A stretch of DNA of 64,000 nt from Zunongwangia pacifica (GTDB taxonomy: Bacteria; Bacteroidota; Bacteroidia; Flavobacteriales; Flavobacteriaceae), in assembly GCF_023499215.1 (NCBI RefSeq), contig NZ_JAKHSK010000004.1:124001-188000 (forward strand), given 5' to 3'. Below are positions 44,999 through 53,650 of the stretch, in pieces; position 1 is the first letter of the stretch; every line of letters starts with the position of its first letter. The notes beneath the pieces are model-generated. The model did no database searches. It had not been told where the DNA came from and was given only the letters and a program-made list of their open reading frames with translations. Position numbers and translations under genes: made by a program.

Positions 44999-45211
44999 TA
45001 ACCTTAAATTAGTAACTCCAAAATTCAGGTGAGTGCAGGATGCAATCCCGTAAGATTAGTAAGAAATTGCTAAGCCTATAAGGAAACTACCTCGGGGCAA
45101 GCCCACGAGGCATTCGATAGAGACAAAATTATAATTTCGAGGCGAGCGTCGGGGTATTAAACCCTTTGGCGGTGCCAATAAATAAAAGACAAATCAATAA
45201 AATACAAAGCT
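44999..45211 (+). other. Structured 5' leader of the kdu operon
   Basis: About 210 nt of untranslated leader. It has a block caggatgcaatcccg ... agattagtaag (45034-45062) that recurs at 39008-39040. A hairpin CCTCG-GGGC-AA-GCCC-A-CGAGG follows at 45090-45110. A second GC-rich segment cgaggcgagcgtcgggg ... cctttggcggtgcc (45138-45178) could pair internally or with the first. No known riboswitch class was recognised. Confidence 0.45.
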
Positions 45212-46045
45212 ATGACCAAATCAGAATTTAGATATGCGCATCATCCCGAAGATGTGAAAAGATATACAACAGAAGAACTTCGAGAGCATTTCCTAATTCC
45301 GGAATTGTTTGTGAAAAACCAGATTAGCTTAACCTACACAATGTACGATCGTTACATTGCCGGTGGTGCTTTTCCGGTAGATCAAGCTTTAAAATTAGAA
45401 CCCATCGACGAGCTAAAAGCCGAAAACTTTTTAGACCGTCGTGAATTAGGAGTCATTAATGTAGGCGGAAAAGGAAAAGTAACCGTAGATGGCGAAGTTT
45501 ACGAAATTGGTCATCGTGAAGCCATTTATATTGGTCGCGGCACCAAAGAAGTGATTTTTGAAGCCACCAACGAGCAGCCTTATTTCTACATCAACTCAGC
45601 TCCCGCGCATAAATCCTATCCAACCAAAAAAGTGACCAAAGCAGAAGCTGAGGTGGTAGAATTAGGCGACACCAAAACCTCTAACAAGCGAGTTATCAAT
45701 AAACTATTGGTAAATAGCGTGATCGATACCTGCCAGTTACAAATGGGAATGACCGAACTTCAGGAAGGTTGCGTTTGGAACACAATGCCACCACACACGC
45801 ACGAACGTAGAATGGAAGTCTATTTTTATTTCGATTTAGACGAAGGCCAAACCATCAGTCATTTTATGGGGCAGCCACAAGAAACACGTCATATTTTTAT
45901 GAAAAACCATCAAGCTGTGATTTCACCGGAATGGTCCATTCACGCCGGTGCCGGAACCTCTAACTATACCTTTATTTGGGGAATGGCAGGAGAGAATTTA
46001 GACTATGGTGATATGGATGGTGTAACTCCAGACGAATTAAAATAA
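45212..46045 (+). CDS. kduI: 5-dehydro-4-deoxy-D-glucuronate isomerase
   Basis: A 277-residue cupin enzyme converting 5-keto-4-deoxyuronate (DKI, from unsaturated uronates released by pectate or rhamnogalacturonan lyases) to 2,5-diketo-3-deoxygluconate. The zinc ligands are all present: His195 and His197 in PPHTHERRMEV, Glu202, and His244 in SIHAGAGT, matching the E. coli ligands with a one-residue offset. Length is typical. First gene of the plus-strand uronate operon; kduD follows after 6 bp. Its presence says that lyase products, not only free galacturonate, are consumed. Confidence 0.96.
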   Translation: MTKSEFRYAHHPEDVKRYTTEELREHFLIPELFVKNQISLTYTMYDRYIAGGAFPVDQALKLEPIDELKAENFLDRRELGVINVGGKGKVTVDGEVYEIGHREAIYIGRGTKEVIFEATNEQPYFYINSAPAHKSYPTKKVTKAEAEVVELGDTKTSNKRVINKLLVNSVIDTCQLQMGMTELQEGCVWNTMPPHTHERRMEVYFYFDLDEGQTISHFMGQPQETRHIFMKNHQAVISPEWSIHAGAGTSNYTFIWGMAGENLDYGDMDGVTPDELK

Positions 46046-46051
46046 GAGCAA

Positions 46052-46813
46052 ATGAGTTTATTTAGTTTAGAAGGAAAAACAGCTTTAGTCACCGGCTGTA
46101 AACGCGGAATCGGTTTTGCGATGGCCGAAGCCTTGGCCGAAGCCGGCGCCAATATTTTAGGCGTTTCAGCTTCCTTAGAATTAGAAGGTTCTAAAATCGA
46201 GAAGCGCGTAAAAGAAATAGGGAAGGAGTTTACAGCCTACCAATGTGATTTTTCAGACCGTAAAGCATTGTATGCCTTTATTGAAAAAGTAAAAGCCGAA
46301 AATCCACAAATCGATATATTAGTCAATAATGCCGGAACCATTTTAAGAGCCCCGGCAGCCGAACATTCCGATGAATATTGGGATAAAGTCATTGAAGTGA
46401 ACCAAAACGCCCAATTCATTTTAACCCGTGAAATCGGAAAAGAAATGTTGAAACGCGGACACGGAAAAGTAATTTTTACCGCTTCCTTACTCACCTTTCA
46501 GGGCGGAATCACCGTTCCCGGTTACGCCGCTTCCAAAGGCGCTATTGGTCAATTAACGATGGCATTTTCAAACGAGTGGGCTTCCAAAGGCGTTCAGGTC
46601 AATTCCATCGCGCCCGGTTATATCGCTACCGATAATACCCAGGCCCTACGCGATAACGAAGAACGCAGCGAAGCCATTTTAGCAAGAATCCCTGCCGGTC
46701 GCTGGGGAAAACCAGAAGACTTTAAAGGCCCTATCACCTTTCTCGCTTCCAAAGCCAGCGATTATATGACCGGAAGCATCCTTACCGTCGATGGCGGTTG
46801 GATGGGACGTTAA
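46052..46813 (+). CDS. kduD: 2-deoxy-D-gluconate 3-dehydrogenase / 2-dehydro-3-deoxy-D-gluconate 5-dehydrogenase
   Basis: A 253-residue classical short-chain dehydrogenase: TGCKRGIG cofactor motif near residue 14, NNAG, and catalytic Tyr158-x3-Lys162 (YAASK). KduD reduces 2,5-diketo-3-deoxygluconate to 2-keto-3-deoxygluconate with NADH. Identity rests on the KduD-like ends (MSLFSLEGKTALVTG; YMTGSILTVDGGWMGR) and position directly after kduI. It is followed by uxaC after 15 bp. Confidence 0.95.
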   Translation: MSLFSLEGKTALVTGCKRGIGFAMAEALAEAGANILGVSASLELEGSKIEKRVKEIGKEFTAYQCDFSDRKALYAFIEKVKAENPQIDILVNNAGTILRAPAAEHSDEYWDKVIEVNQNAQFILTREIGKEMLKRGHGKVIFTASLLTFQGGITVPGYAASKGAIGQLTMAFSNEWASKGVQVNSIAPGYIATDNTQALRDNEERSEAILARIPAGRWGKPEDFKGPITFLASKASDYMTGSILTVDGGWMGR

Positions 46814-46828
46814 ACAGAAACAAACCAA

Positions 46829-48232
46829 ATGAGTAAAAACACCTTTATCACCGATACTTTTTTGTTGGAAAACAAGTATGCTGAAGAATTATACCATCAG
46901 TACGCCAAAAACCAACCCATTATCGATTACCATAACCACCTGCCACCCGCGCAAATCGCTGCCAATACCCAATTCGAAAATATCTCGAAAGTTTGGCTTA
47001 ATGGCGACCATTACAAATGGCGGGCAATGCGAGCGCTAGGCGTCAACGAAAAATACATCACCGGCAACGCCAGCGACAAAGAAAAATTTGAAGCCTGGGG
47101 AAAAACCGTTCCCTATACGCTGCGGAATCCATTGTATCATTGGACGCACTTAGAATTAAAACGCTATTTTGGGATCGATGAATTGCTGAATCAAAACAAC
47201 GCCTCAGCCATTTACGACAACGTCAATGCCCAATTGCAGCAAAAAGACAATTCCTGTAGAGGACTGTTGAAGCAGATGAATGTGGAAACCCTTTGTACCA
47301 CCGAAGATCCCACCGATACCCTGCAACATCACCAGGCGATGGCAAAAGAAAACTTCGGCATTAAAGTCAGTACCGCCTTTCGTCCCGATAAATCCATTTT
47401 AATTGATGCCCAAGGCTATACCGATTACCTAAAAGAACTCGGCAAAACCGCCAATATCGATATTCAGAGCTTTCAGGATCTAAAAGACGCCTTGCTCAAC
47501 CGCATTGAATATTTTGATGAAAACGGCTGTAAACTGTGTGATCACGGATTAAATGCAATGTCTTTTGCTGAATTTACCGAAGCCGAGATCAATGCCATCT
47601 TTAAAAACAAGCTTTCCGGAAAGGAAGTTTCAGCTACAGAATCCGAAAAATTCAAAACCGCCACTTTACTGTTTTTAAGTGAAACCTACCATCAATTCGG
47701 TTGGGTACAACAATTCCATTTAGGCGCGCTTCGGAATAACAACAAACGGATGCTGGCACAATTAGGGCCCGATACCGGATGGGATTCCATAGGCGATTAC
47801 AGTCAAGCCGAAAAATTGTCCCGATTTTTAAATACCTTAGACGGAAAAGACAAACTGACCAAAACGATTTTGTACAATTTGAATCCTGCCGATAACGAAG
47901 TATTTGCCACAATGATTGGTAACTTTAACGACGGCAGCGTAAAAGGAAAAGTACAATGGGGATCCGGTTGGTGGTTTTTAGACCAGAAGGACGGAATGGA
48001 AAAACAGATGAACACCTTATCTAATATGGGACTAATCAGTTGTTTTATAGGAATGTTAACCGATTCCAGAAGTTTCCTTTCGTTTCCACGTCACGAATAT
48101 TTTAGAAGAGTGTTATGTAACCTCTTCGGTAAAGAAATGGCTTCCGGGGAATTACCACAGGATATGGATTTGGTAGGAAATACCATTGCCAATATTTGCT
48201 ACGGAAATGCCAAAGATTATTTCAACTTTTAA
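46829..48232 (+). CDS. uxaC: Uronate isomerase (glucuronate/galacturonate)
   Basis: A 467-residue amidohydrolase-fold isomerase that turns D-galacturonate into D-tagaturonate and D-glucuronate into D-fructuronate. Signature blocks are PIIDYHNHLPP with metal-binding HxH, LCTTEDPTDTLQHHQ, GWVQQFHLGALRNNNKRM and MIGMLTDSRSFLSFPRHEYF-like sequence (GMLTDSRSFLS). Length is normal. The stop codon is followed without spacing by the kdgK start, so expression is coupled. No uxuA/uxuB (fructuronate branch) is visible, so the galacturonate branch is the main use here. Confidence 0.97.
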   Translation: MSKNTFITDTFLLENKYAEELYHQYAKNQPIIDYHNHLPPAQIAANTQFENISKVWLNGDHYKWRAMRALGVNEKYITGNASDKEKFEAWGKTVPYTLRNPLYHWTHLELKRYFGIDELLNQNNASAIYDNVNAQLQQKDNSCRGLLKQMNVETLCTTEDPTDTLQHHQAMAKENFGIKVSTAFRPDKSILIDAQGYTDYLKELGKTANIDIQSFQDLKDALLNRIEYFDENGCKLCDHGLNAMSFAEFTEAEINAIFKNKLSGKEVSATESEKFKTATLLFLSETYHQFGWVQQFHLGALRNNNKRMLAQLGPDTGWDSIGDYSQAEKLSRFLNTLDGKDKLTKTILYNLNPADNEVFATMIGNFNDGSVKGKVQWGSGWWFLDQKDGMEKQMNTLSNMGLISCFIGMLTDSRSFLSFPRHEYFRRVLCNLFGKEMASGELPQDMDLVGNTIANICYGNAKDYFNF

Positions 48233-49255
48233 ATGAAAAATTCAGCACAACATAAAAAAATTGTTTCCTTCGGGGAAGTCCTAATGCGGTTATCACCAGC
48301 TGAAAACAGGAAACTTCCGCAGGCAAAAACAATGGATTTCTACTTTGGCGGCACTGAAATGAACGTGGCCGCTTCCTTGGCCTATTTTGGCGAAAAAACC
48401 CAACAAGTGACCAACGTGTCTAACGATTTGGTAGGCGATGCCGCCATTGCCGCGATGCGCCAGTTTGGGATCGATGTTTCCGCCGTTAATAAAGTAGACC
48501 ATCCCTTAGGATTGTACTTTTTAGAAGTCGGTTCAGGATTGCGCGCCAGTAAAATAGCCTATAACCGTTTACACGGCAGCTTTGCCAATATCACGCCGCA
48601 AAGTGTGAATTGGGAAAAAGTATTGGACGATGCCGGTTTTTTACATTGGACGGGAATTACGCCCGCCATTTCAGAAAGCGCTTACCAAACCTTAAAAGAA
48701 GGCTTGCAAGTAGCTAAAGAAAAAGGAATTGCCATCACTGCCGATCCCGCTTACCGAAGCAACCTTTGGCAATATGGCAAAGACGGTCACGAGATTTTAA
48801 AAGAATTGGTAGGAATGTCCACCATTTTTATCGGTGGCGTCAACGAAATCAATGAAATCCTAAAAACAGATTTCGATTTTTCTAAAGAAGGATTTATCGC
48901 GGCCAGTAAAGCTCTATTGGAAGCCTGTCCGTCCATCGAAAAAGTATTCGATAAAATTCGCGATGGCGTAAGTGCCTCGTGGCAAAAAATCTACGGTCGC
49001 GCGTGGACGGGTAGCGAATATATAGAAACCCAACAATTAGAAATCACCAATGTAGTGGACCGAATTGGCACTGGAGACGCCTATGCTGCGGGACTTATTT
49101 ATGGCCTGATCCATTTTGACGATCAGCAAGCCCTGAATTTCGCCAATGCCGCCTGTGCGTTAAAACATACCATTCTAGGCGACGCGAATCTCGTAAGCCC
49201 TGAAGAAGTGTTAGAAGTCATCCAAGGCAGCACCGGCGGAAGGATAAAACGATAA
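48233..49255 (+). CDS. kdgK: 2-keto-3-deoxygluconate kinase (PfkB family)
   Basis: A 340-residue ribokinase-fold enzyme. Substrate lid region: FGEVLMRLSPAENRKLPQ, FYFGGTEMNVAASLAYFG. The C-terminal anion hole and catalytic base are in DRIGTGDAYAAGL (Asp282). It phosphorylates KDG, the point where the kdu and uxa branches meet, to KDPG. It begins immediately after the uxaC stop. The next gene on the strand comes only after 0.7 kb of repeat DNA. Confidence 0.93.
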   Translation: MKNSAQHKKIVSFGEVLMRLSPAENRKLPQAKTMDFYFGGTEMNVAASLAYFGEKTQQVTNVSNDLVGDAAIAAMRQFGIDVSAVNKVDHPLGLYFLEVGSGLRASKIAYNRLHGSFANITPQSVNWEKVLDDAGFLHWTGITPAISESAYQTLKEGLQVAKEKGIAITADPAYRSNLWQYGKDGHEILKELVGMSTIFIGGVNEINEILKTDFDFSKEGFIAASKALLEACPSIEKVFDKIRDGVSASWQKIYGRAWTGSEYIETQQLEITNVVDRIGTGDAYAAGLIYGLIHFDDQQALNFANAACALKHTILGDANLVSPEEVLEVIQGSTGGRIKR

Positions 49256-49992
49256 CGATCGGCGGCTGAGTGATTGCGACGAAGAAGCAATTGTATCGAA
49301 GCCAAAGCGGGAATCGAAGTTAGAATTTAGAAGTAAGAAGGTAGAAAAGAGAGAAGAGAATATAGAGTCTTGGTTCCGGAATCAAGAGACAGGAAACAAG
49401 AACCAAGACTAGAATTAAAATGGCCTATCGAAAGTTTATCGTAAAATTTGAAGTGAAAATGCCGTAAAATTTTAGGCTGTTTGAGCGTTAGCGAGTTCCT
49501 AAAATTTAGGCATCGAACGATAAATTTAGATAAGTGTTCGTAAGCCTTGATTTTTTGGTTCGTTTTGTATCAAGACAAAATGAACAGAAAAGACAAAATA
49601 GGATGAGAATTTTAGCGGCGGCTGAGTGATTGCGACAAAGGAGCAATTGTATCGAAGCCAAAGCGTGAACTGAAGTTAGAATTTAGAAGAGAGAAATAGA
49701 GAGAAGAGAATATAGAGTCTTGATTCTGGAAACAAGAAACAGGAGTCAAGAACCAAGACGGGCGTCATCTCGACAATCCCGATAGCTATCGGGAGAGAGA
49801 TCTCGTTCAACCGAGGAAAGAAAGATGATTTGAAAATGTGTCAATTTGAAAATGAAAATCACAACTTTCAATCTTAAACTTTTCAACTTTGAACGCTCTT
49901 TTAGCAGCGGCTGAGAAGCCAAAGCGATGCTGAAGAATTATAAATAACAAAAAAGCTGAAAATAAACAGCGGTAAGCTATAAATAAAAAACA
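49256..49992. repeat. Repeat mosaic between kdgK and the lactate dehydrogenase gene
   Basis: Family A at 49261-49303 begins six bases after the kdgK stop. Then tttagaagtaagaagg-type filler, family B (49412-49616), family A again (49617-49659), filler, an atcccgatagctatcggga palindrome (49777-49795), and a partial family A (about 49903-49930). Both A and B read in the + direction, as the genes do. No gene seen. Confidence 0.8.
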
Positions 49993-51147
49993 ATGGCCTT
50001 TCCATTTAACACCGAATATCCTTCCATCGAATCGCTTCGGGAGCGTGCGCAAAAACGTATGCCCCGTTTTGCCTTTGAATATCTGGACGGAGGCTGTAAC
50101 GAGAATATCAATATTAAAAGAAATACCGATGAAATCAGGGAAATTCAGTTAAAACCACGATACCTCAAAAACTACAGTAATTCAAAATTAGAAACCGAAT
50201 TGTTCGGCGTAAAATACGATGCGCCTTTTGGCATTTCACCCATCGGGTTGCAAGGCCTAATGTGGCCCAATGCTCCCGAAATTTTAGCCAAGGCCTCTTT
50301 AAAGCACAACATTCCGTTTATTTTAAGTACCGTAACCACCACCAGCATCGAGCGGGCGAGTGAACTCACTGAAGGTCGCGCGTGGTTTCAGTTATACCAT
50401 CCTACCGAAGATTGGCTGCGTGACGATATTTTAAAACGCGCTGAAGCCGCTGAAGTTCCCGTTTTAGTGATTTTATGTGATGTTCCCACTTTTGGATACC
50501 GACCAAAAGAAATTAGAAACGGCCTGGCAATGCCACCGCAAATGAATTTCAGAAATGTATGGCAAGTAATGGGAAAACCAAGCTGGGCAATGCAAACCCT
50601 AAAACACGGCGCACCCAACTTTGCCACGATGAAAAAATATATGGATAAAGGGATGAGCATTAAACAATTGGGTGCGTGGATGAATGCCACTTTTTCCGGT
50701 CGGTTAAACGAAGAAAAAATAAAACCATTGCGTGATTTATGGAAAGGGAAACTCGTATTAAAAGGCGTCGTTTCCGATGAAGATGCAGAAGAAGCCATCC
50801 GTTTAGGATTCGACGGAATTATTGTTTCCAATCACGGAGGTCGACAGTTAGATGCTGGCGAATCGACCATCAAACCTCTTGCGCATATCGCTGAAAAATA
50901 TAAAGACCGCATCACGGTAATGATGGATAGTGGAATCCGCTCCGGTCCCGATATCGCGCGGGTAATGAGCAGCGGTGCCGATTTTAGCTTTTTAGGACGA
51001 TCATTTATGTATGGCGTGGGCGCTTTAGGCGATCAAGGTGGCGACCATACCATCGCAATGCTTAAAATGCAACTGCAACAAGTACTGGAACAAGTCTGTT
51101 GCGAAAAAGTAACCGATCTACCGAAATATTTGGTAAAAGAGAAGTGA
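49993..51147 (+). CDS. lldD: FMN-dependent alpha-hydroxy-acid dehydrogenase, probable L-lactate dehydrogenase
   Basis: A 384-residue TIM-barrel flavoprotein of the LldD / glycolate oxidase family. Motifs: FAFEYLDGGCNENINIKRNT, FGISPIGLQGLMWP (FMN-phosphate side), WFQLY, LVLKGVVSDEDAEEA with the flavin-contact Lys, and SNHGGRQLD with catalytic His281 and substrate-binding Arg284. Then DSGIRSGPDIARVMSSGADF. It oxidises L-lactate to pyruvate and feeds electrons to quinone. In this setting the substrate is plausibly the L-lactate produced from rhamnose by the RhaEW dehydrogenase. Glycolate or another 2-hydroxy acid cannot be excluded. Confidence 0.85.
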   Translation: MAFPFNTEYPSIESLRERAQKRMPRFAFEYLDGGCNENINIKRNTDEIREIQLKPRYLKNYSNSKLETELFGVKYDAPFGISPIGLQGLMWPNAPEILAKASLKHNIPFILSTVTTTSIERASELTEGRAWFQLYHPTEDWLRDDILKRAEAAEVPVLVILCDVPTFGYRPKEIRNGLAMPPQMNFRNVWQVMGKPSWAMQTLKHGAPNFATMKKYMDKGMSIKQLGAWMNATFSGRLNEEKIKPLRDLWKGKLVLKGVVSDEDAEEAIRLGFDGIIVSNHGGRQLDAGESTIKPLAHIAEKYKDRITVMMDSGIRSGPDIARVMSSGADFSFLGRSFMYGVGALGDQGGDHTIAMLKMQLQQVLEQVCCEKVTDLPKYLVKEK

Positions 51148-51986
51148 AACTGAAGTTAGAATTTAGAAGTAATAAGGTAGAAAAGAGAGAAGAGATAAGA
51201 AAGTCTTGATTCTGGAAGCAAGAACCAAGAACCAAGAATCAAGACTAGAGCTAAAACGGCCTATCGAAAGCTTATCGTCAAATTTGAAGTGAAAATGCCG
51301 TGAAATTTTAGGCTGTTTGAGCGTTAGCGAGTTCCTAAAATTTAGGCATCGAACGATAAATTTAGATAAGTGTTCGTAAGCCTTGATTTTTTGGTTCGTT
51401 TTGTATCAAGACAAAATGAACAGAAGAGACAAAACAGAATGAGAATTTTAGCGGCGGCTGAGTGATTGCGACGTAGGAGCAATTTTATCGAAGCCAAAGC
51501 AAGAACTGAAGCTAGAATTTAGAAGTAAGAAGTTAGAAAATAGACGAGCGTCATCTCGACAATCCCGATAGCTATCGGGAGAGAGATCTCGTTCAACCGA
51601 GGAAAGAAAGATGATTTGAAAATGAATAAAAAAGGTCCTACTTTTTAATTCCGTAGTAATTGTAGGGAAATAGTGCAGCGGTGGATGGAGGAGCAAGGGA
51701 CTAGTGAAACGGTTTCCCTTGCGCAGGATAATCTATTTCACTAACAATTCAAGGAAATAAAAATAAGACTAGACTTTTTTGCTACTTTTTTTGGCAATGA
51801 AAAAAAGTAGAGAGAAAAGTAGTAAGGAATAAGGTCTCGATACAAATTTCAATGATCATTGAAATTCACTCGACCTGACAAGAAAAGAGAGAATAGAATA
51901 TAACAGACCTCACAGGTTTCAAAAACCTGTGAGGTCTAGAAAACACTCAATTAAAAAACAATAAATTAACCTATAACCATTATCAA
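51148..51986. repeat. Repeat mosaic between lldD and eda
   Basis: Family B (51251-51452), family A (51453-51495), the gatagctatcggga palindrome (about 51560-51580), a long family E copy (51632-51810, inverse of 35270-35466), the cgatacaaatttcaatga / attgaaattcactcg hairpin (51837-51873) and the perfect CCTCACAGG hairpin (51905-51937). The eda start follows 50 bp later. No gene seen. Confidence 0.8.
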
Positions 51987-52658
51987 ATGGCACAATATTC
52001 AAGAATAGCAGTAGCAGAGCAAATGAAAGCCACAGGAATTGTTCCTGTGTTTTATCACGCCGATGTGCAAACCTGTAAAGATATTTTAAAAGCCTGCTAT
52101 GACGGCGGCGCTCGTGTATTCGAATTTACCAATCGCGGGGATTTTGCCCACGAGGTTTTTGCCGAATTGGTAAAATATGCCACCAAAGAATTACCCGGAA
52201 TGATGTTGGGCGTAGGTTCGGTGATCGATGCCGGAACTACCGCTTTATACCTTCAGTTAGGCGCCAATTTTATCGTTTCCCCATTAATCAATGCAGAAAT
52301 GGCCAAAACCTGCAACCGTAGGAAAGTCGCCTGGATGCCGGGTTGCGGTTCCGTTACCGAAATTAATTATGCTGAAGAACTAGGTGCGGAAGTCGTGAAG
52401 ATTTTTCCCGGTTCACAAGTCGGTGGACCTTCCTTTGTAAAAGCCGTAAAAGGGCCTTTACCCTGGTCCAGCATTATGCCAACCGGCGGTGTTTCTCCAA
52501 CCCAGGAAAATTTAAAAGAATGGTTTGAGGCCGGCGTTCATTGCGTAGGCATCGGTTCTAAATTATTTCAGAAAAAAGAAGACGGCAGTTTCGATATACA
52601 GAAAGTAGAAGCGAAGGTGAAAGAAGCCATTCAAATCGTAGAAAGTTTAAAGAAATGA
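51987..52658 (+). CDS. eda: KDPG / KHG aldolase
   Basis: A 223-residue class I aldolase that cleaves KDPG into pyruvate and glyceraldehyde-3-phosphate, the last step of uronate breakdown. Recognisable: VPVFYHADVQTCKDIL, GGARVFEFTNRG, MLGVGSVIDAGTTALYLQLG, VSPLINAEMAKTCNRR and the Schiff-base lysine Lys138 in EVVKIFPGSQVGG. Its last four bases overlap the start of the TRAP binding-protein gene, so aldolase and transporter are co-translated. Confidence 0.94.
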   Translation: MAQYSRIAVAEQMKATGIVPVFYHADVQTCKDILKACYDGGARVFEFTNRGDFAHEVFAELVKYATKELPGMMLGVGSVIDAGTTALYLQLGANFIVSPLINAEMAKTCNRRKVAWMPGCGSVTEINYAEELGAEVVKIFPGSQVGGPSFVKAVKGPLPWSSIMPTGGVSPTQENLKEWFEAGVHCVGIGSKLFQKKEDGSFDIQKVEAKVKEAIQIVESLKK

Positions 52659-53641
52659 TTTCAACCAGAAGAAAAATAACAGTAGGTATGCTACTGGCTT
52701 TTGCTTTGGTTTTTTCAGCTTGTAAAGAAGAAGGAAAAACCAAAGTCATTCGCCTGGGACACGGGCTGGATGTTACCCATCCCGTCCATAAGGCGATGAA
52801 GTTTATGGCCGATCGTATTGAAGAAAAATCGAACGGAAAACTGACCGTCGCCATTTATCCAAGTCAGCAGCTAGGCACCGAGAGAGAATTGGTAGAATTG
52901 CTACAAATTGGTAGTTTGGGAATGACGAAAGTTTCTACCGGAGTGGTCGAAAATTTTGCTCCCGAATTAAAGGTTTTTGGTTTGCCTTTTTTATTTAAAG
53001 ATCGCGAACATCGGTTTAAAGTGTTAGAAAGTAAAATAGGCGAAAACTTATTAGAGGCCAGTGTACGAAATCGTTTGAAAGGACTTACTTTTTACGATGC
53101 TGGCAGTAGAAGCTTTTACAGCACCAAGCCATTAAACTCACCTGAAGATCTAAAAGGGCAGAAAATACGGGTAATGGAAAGCCAGACCGCGATTAATATG
53201 GTAAAATATTTAGGCGGTTCGCCCACTCCCGTAAGTTGGGGAGAATTATACACCGCCTTGCAACAGGGCATTGTTGATGGTGCCGAAAATAATCTACCCA
53301 GTTTTTACCTATCCTACCATTACGAAGTTTGTAAATATTATATGGTCGATGAGCATACTGCGCTTCCCGATGAACTTTTAATGAGCACTGTAGTTTGGAA
53401 CAAGCTTTCTAAACAAGAGCAAAAATGGGTGAAGGAGGCCGCGATGGAATCTTCAGAATATGAAAAAAAGATTTGGCGCGAAGCTGAAATGCACGCCTTA
53501 GAAGAAATTAAAAAAGCGGGAGTAAAAGTGACCTATCCCGAAAAAGAACAATTTAGGGATATGGTTCAGCCAATGTATGATGAATTCAAGAAAGACCCAG
53601 AGATGAAGAAAACCATTGAAGCCATTCAAGCCGTAAAATAA
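52655..53641 (+). CDS. dctP: TRAP transporter solute-binding protein (DctP family), lipoprotein
   Basis: A 328-residue binding protein with a lipoprotein signal (VFSAC, Cys23) instead of the soluble form usual in proteobacteria; likely anchored to the inner membrane. DctP-family sequence: HPVHKAMKFMADRIEEKSNG, IYPSQQLGTERELVELLQIG, KGQKIRVMESQTAINMVKYL, the WGELYTALQQGIVDGAENN block and Arg in GQKIRVM, which grips the carboxylate of the ligand. With uronate genes on both sides, the ligand is probably galacturonate or another hexuronate. Confidence 0.94.
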   Translation: MISTRRKITVGMLLAFALVFSACKEEGKTKVIRLGHGLDVTHPVHKAMKFMADRIEEKSNGKLTVAIYPSQQLGTERELVELLQIGSLGMTKVSTGVVENFAPELKVFGLPFLFKDREHRFKVLESKIGENLLEASVRNRLKGLTFYDAGSRSFYSTKPLNSPEDLKGQKIRVMESQTAINMVKYLGGSPTPVSWGELYTALQQGIVDGAENNLPSFYLSYHYEVCKYYMVDEHTALPDELLMSTVVWNKLSKQEQKWVKEAAMESSEYEKKIWREAEMHALEEIKKAGVKVTYPEKEQFRDMVQPMYDEFKKDPEMKKTIEAIQAVK

Positions 53642-53650
53642 TATTGATTT

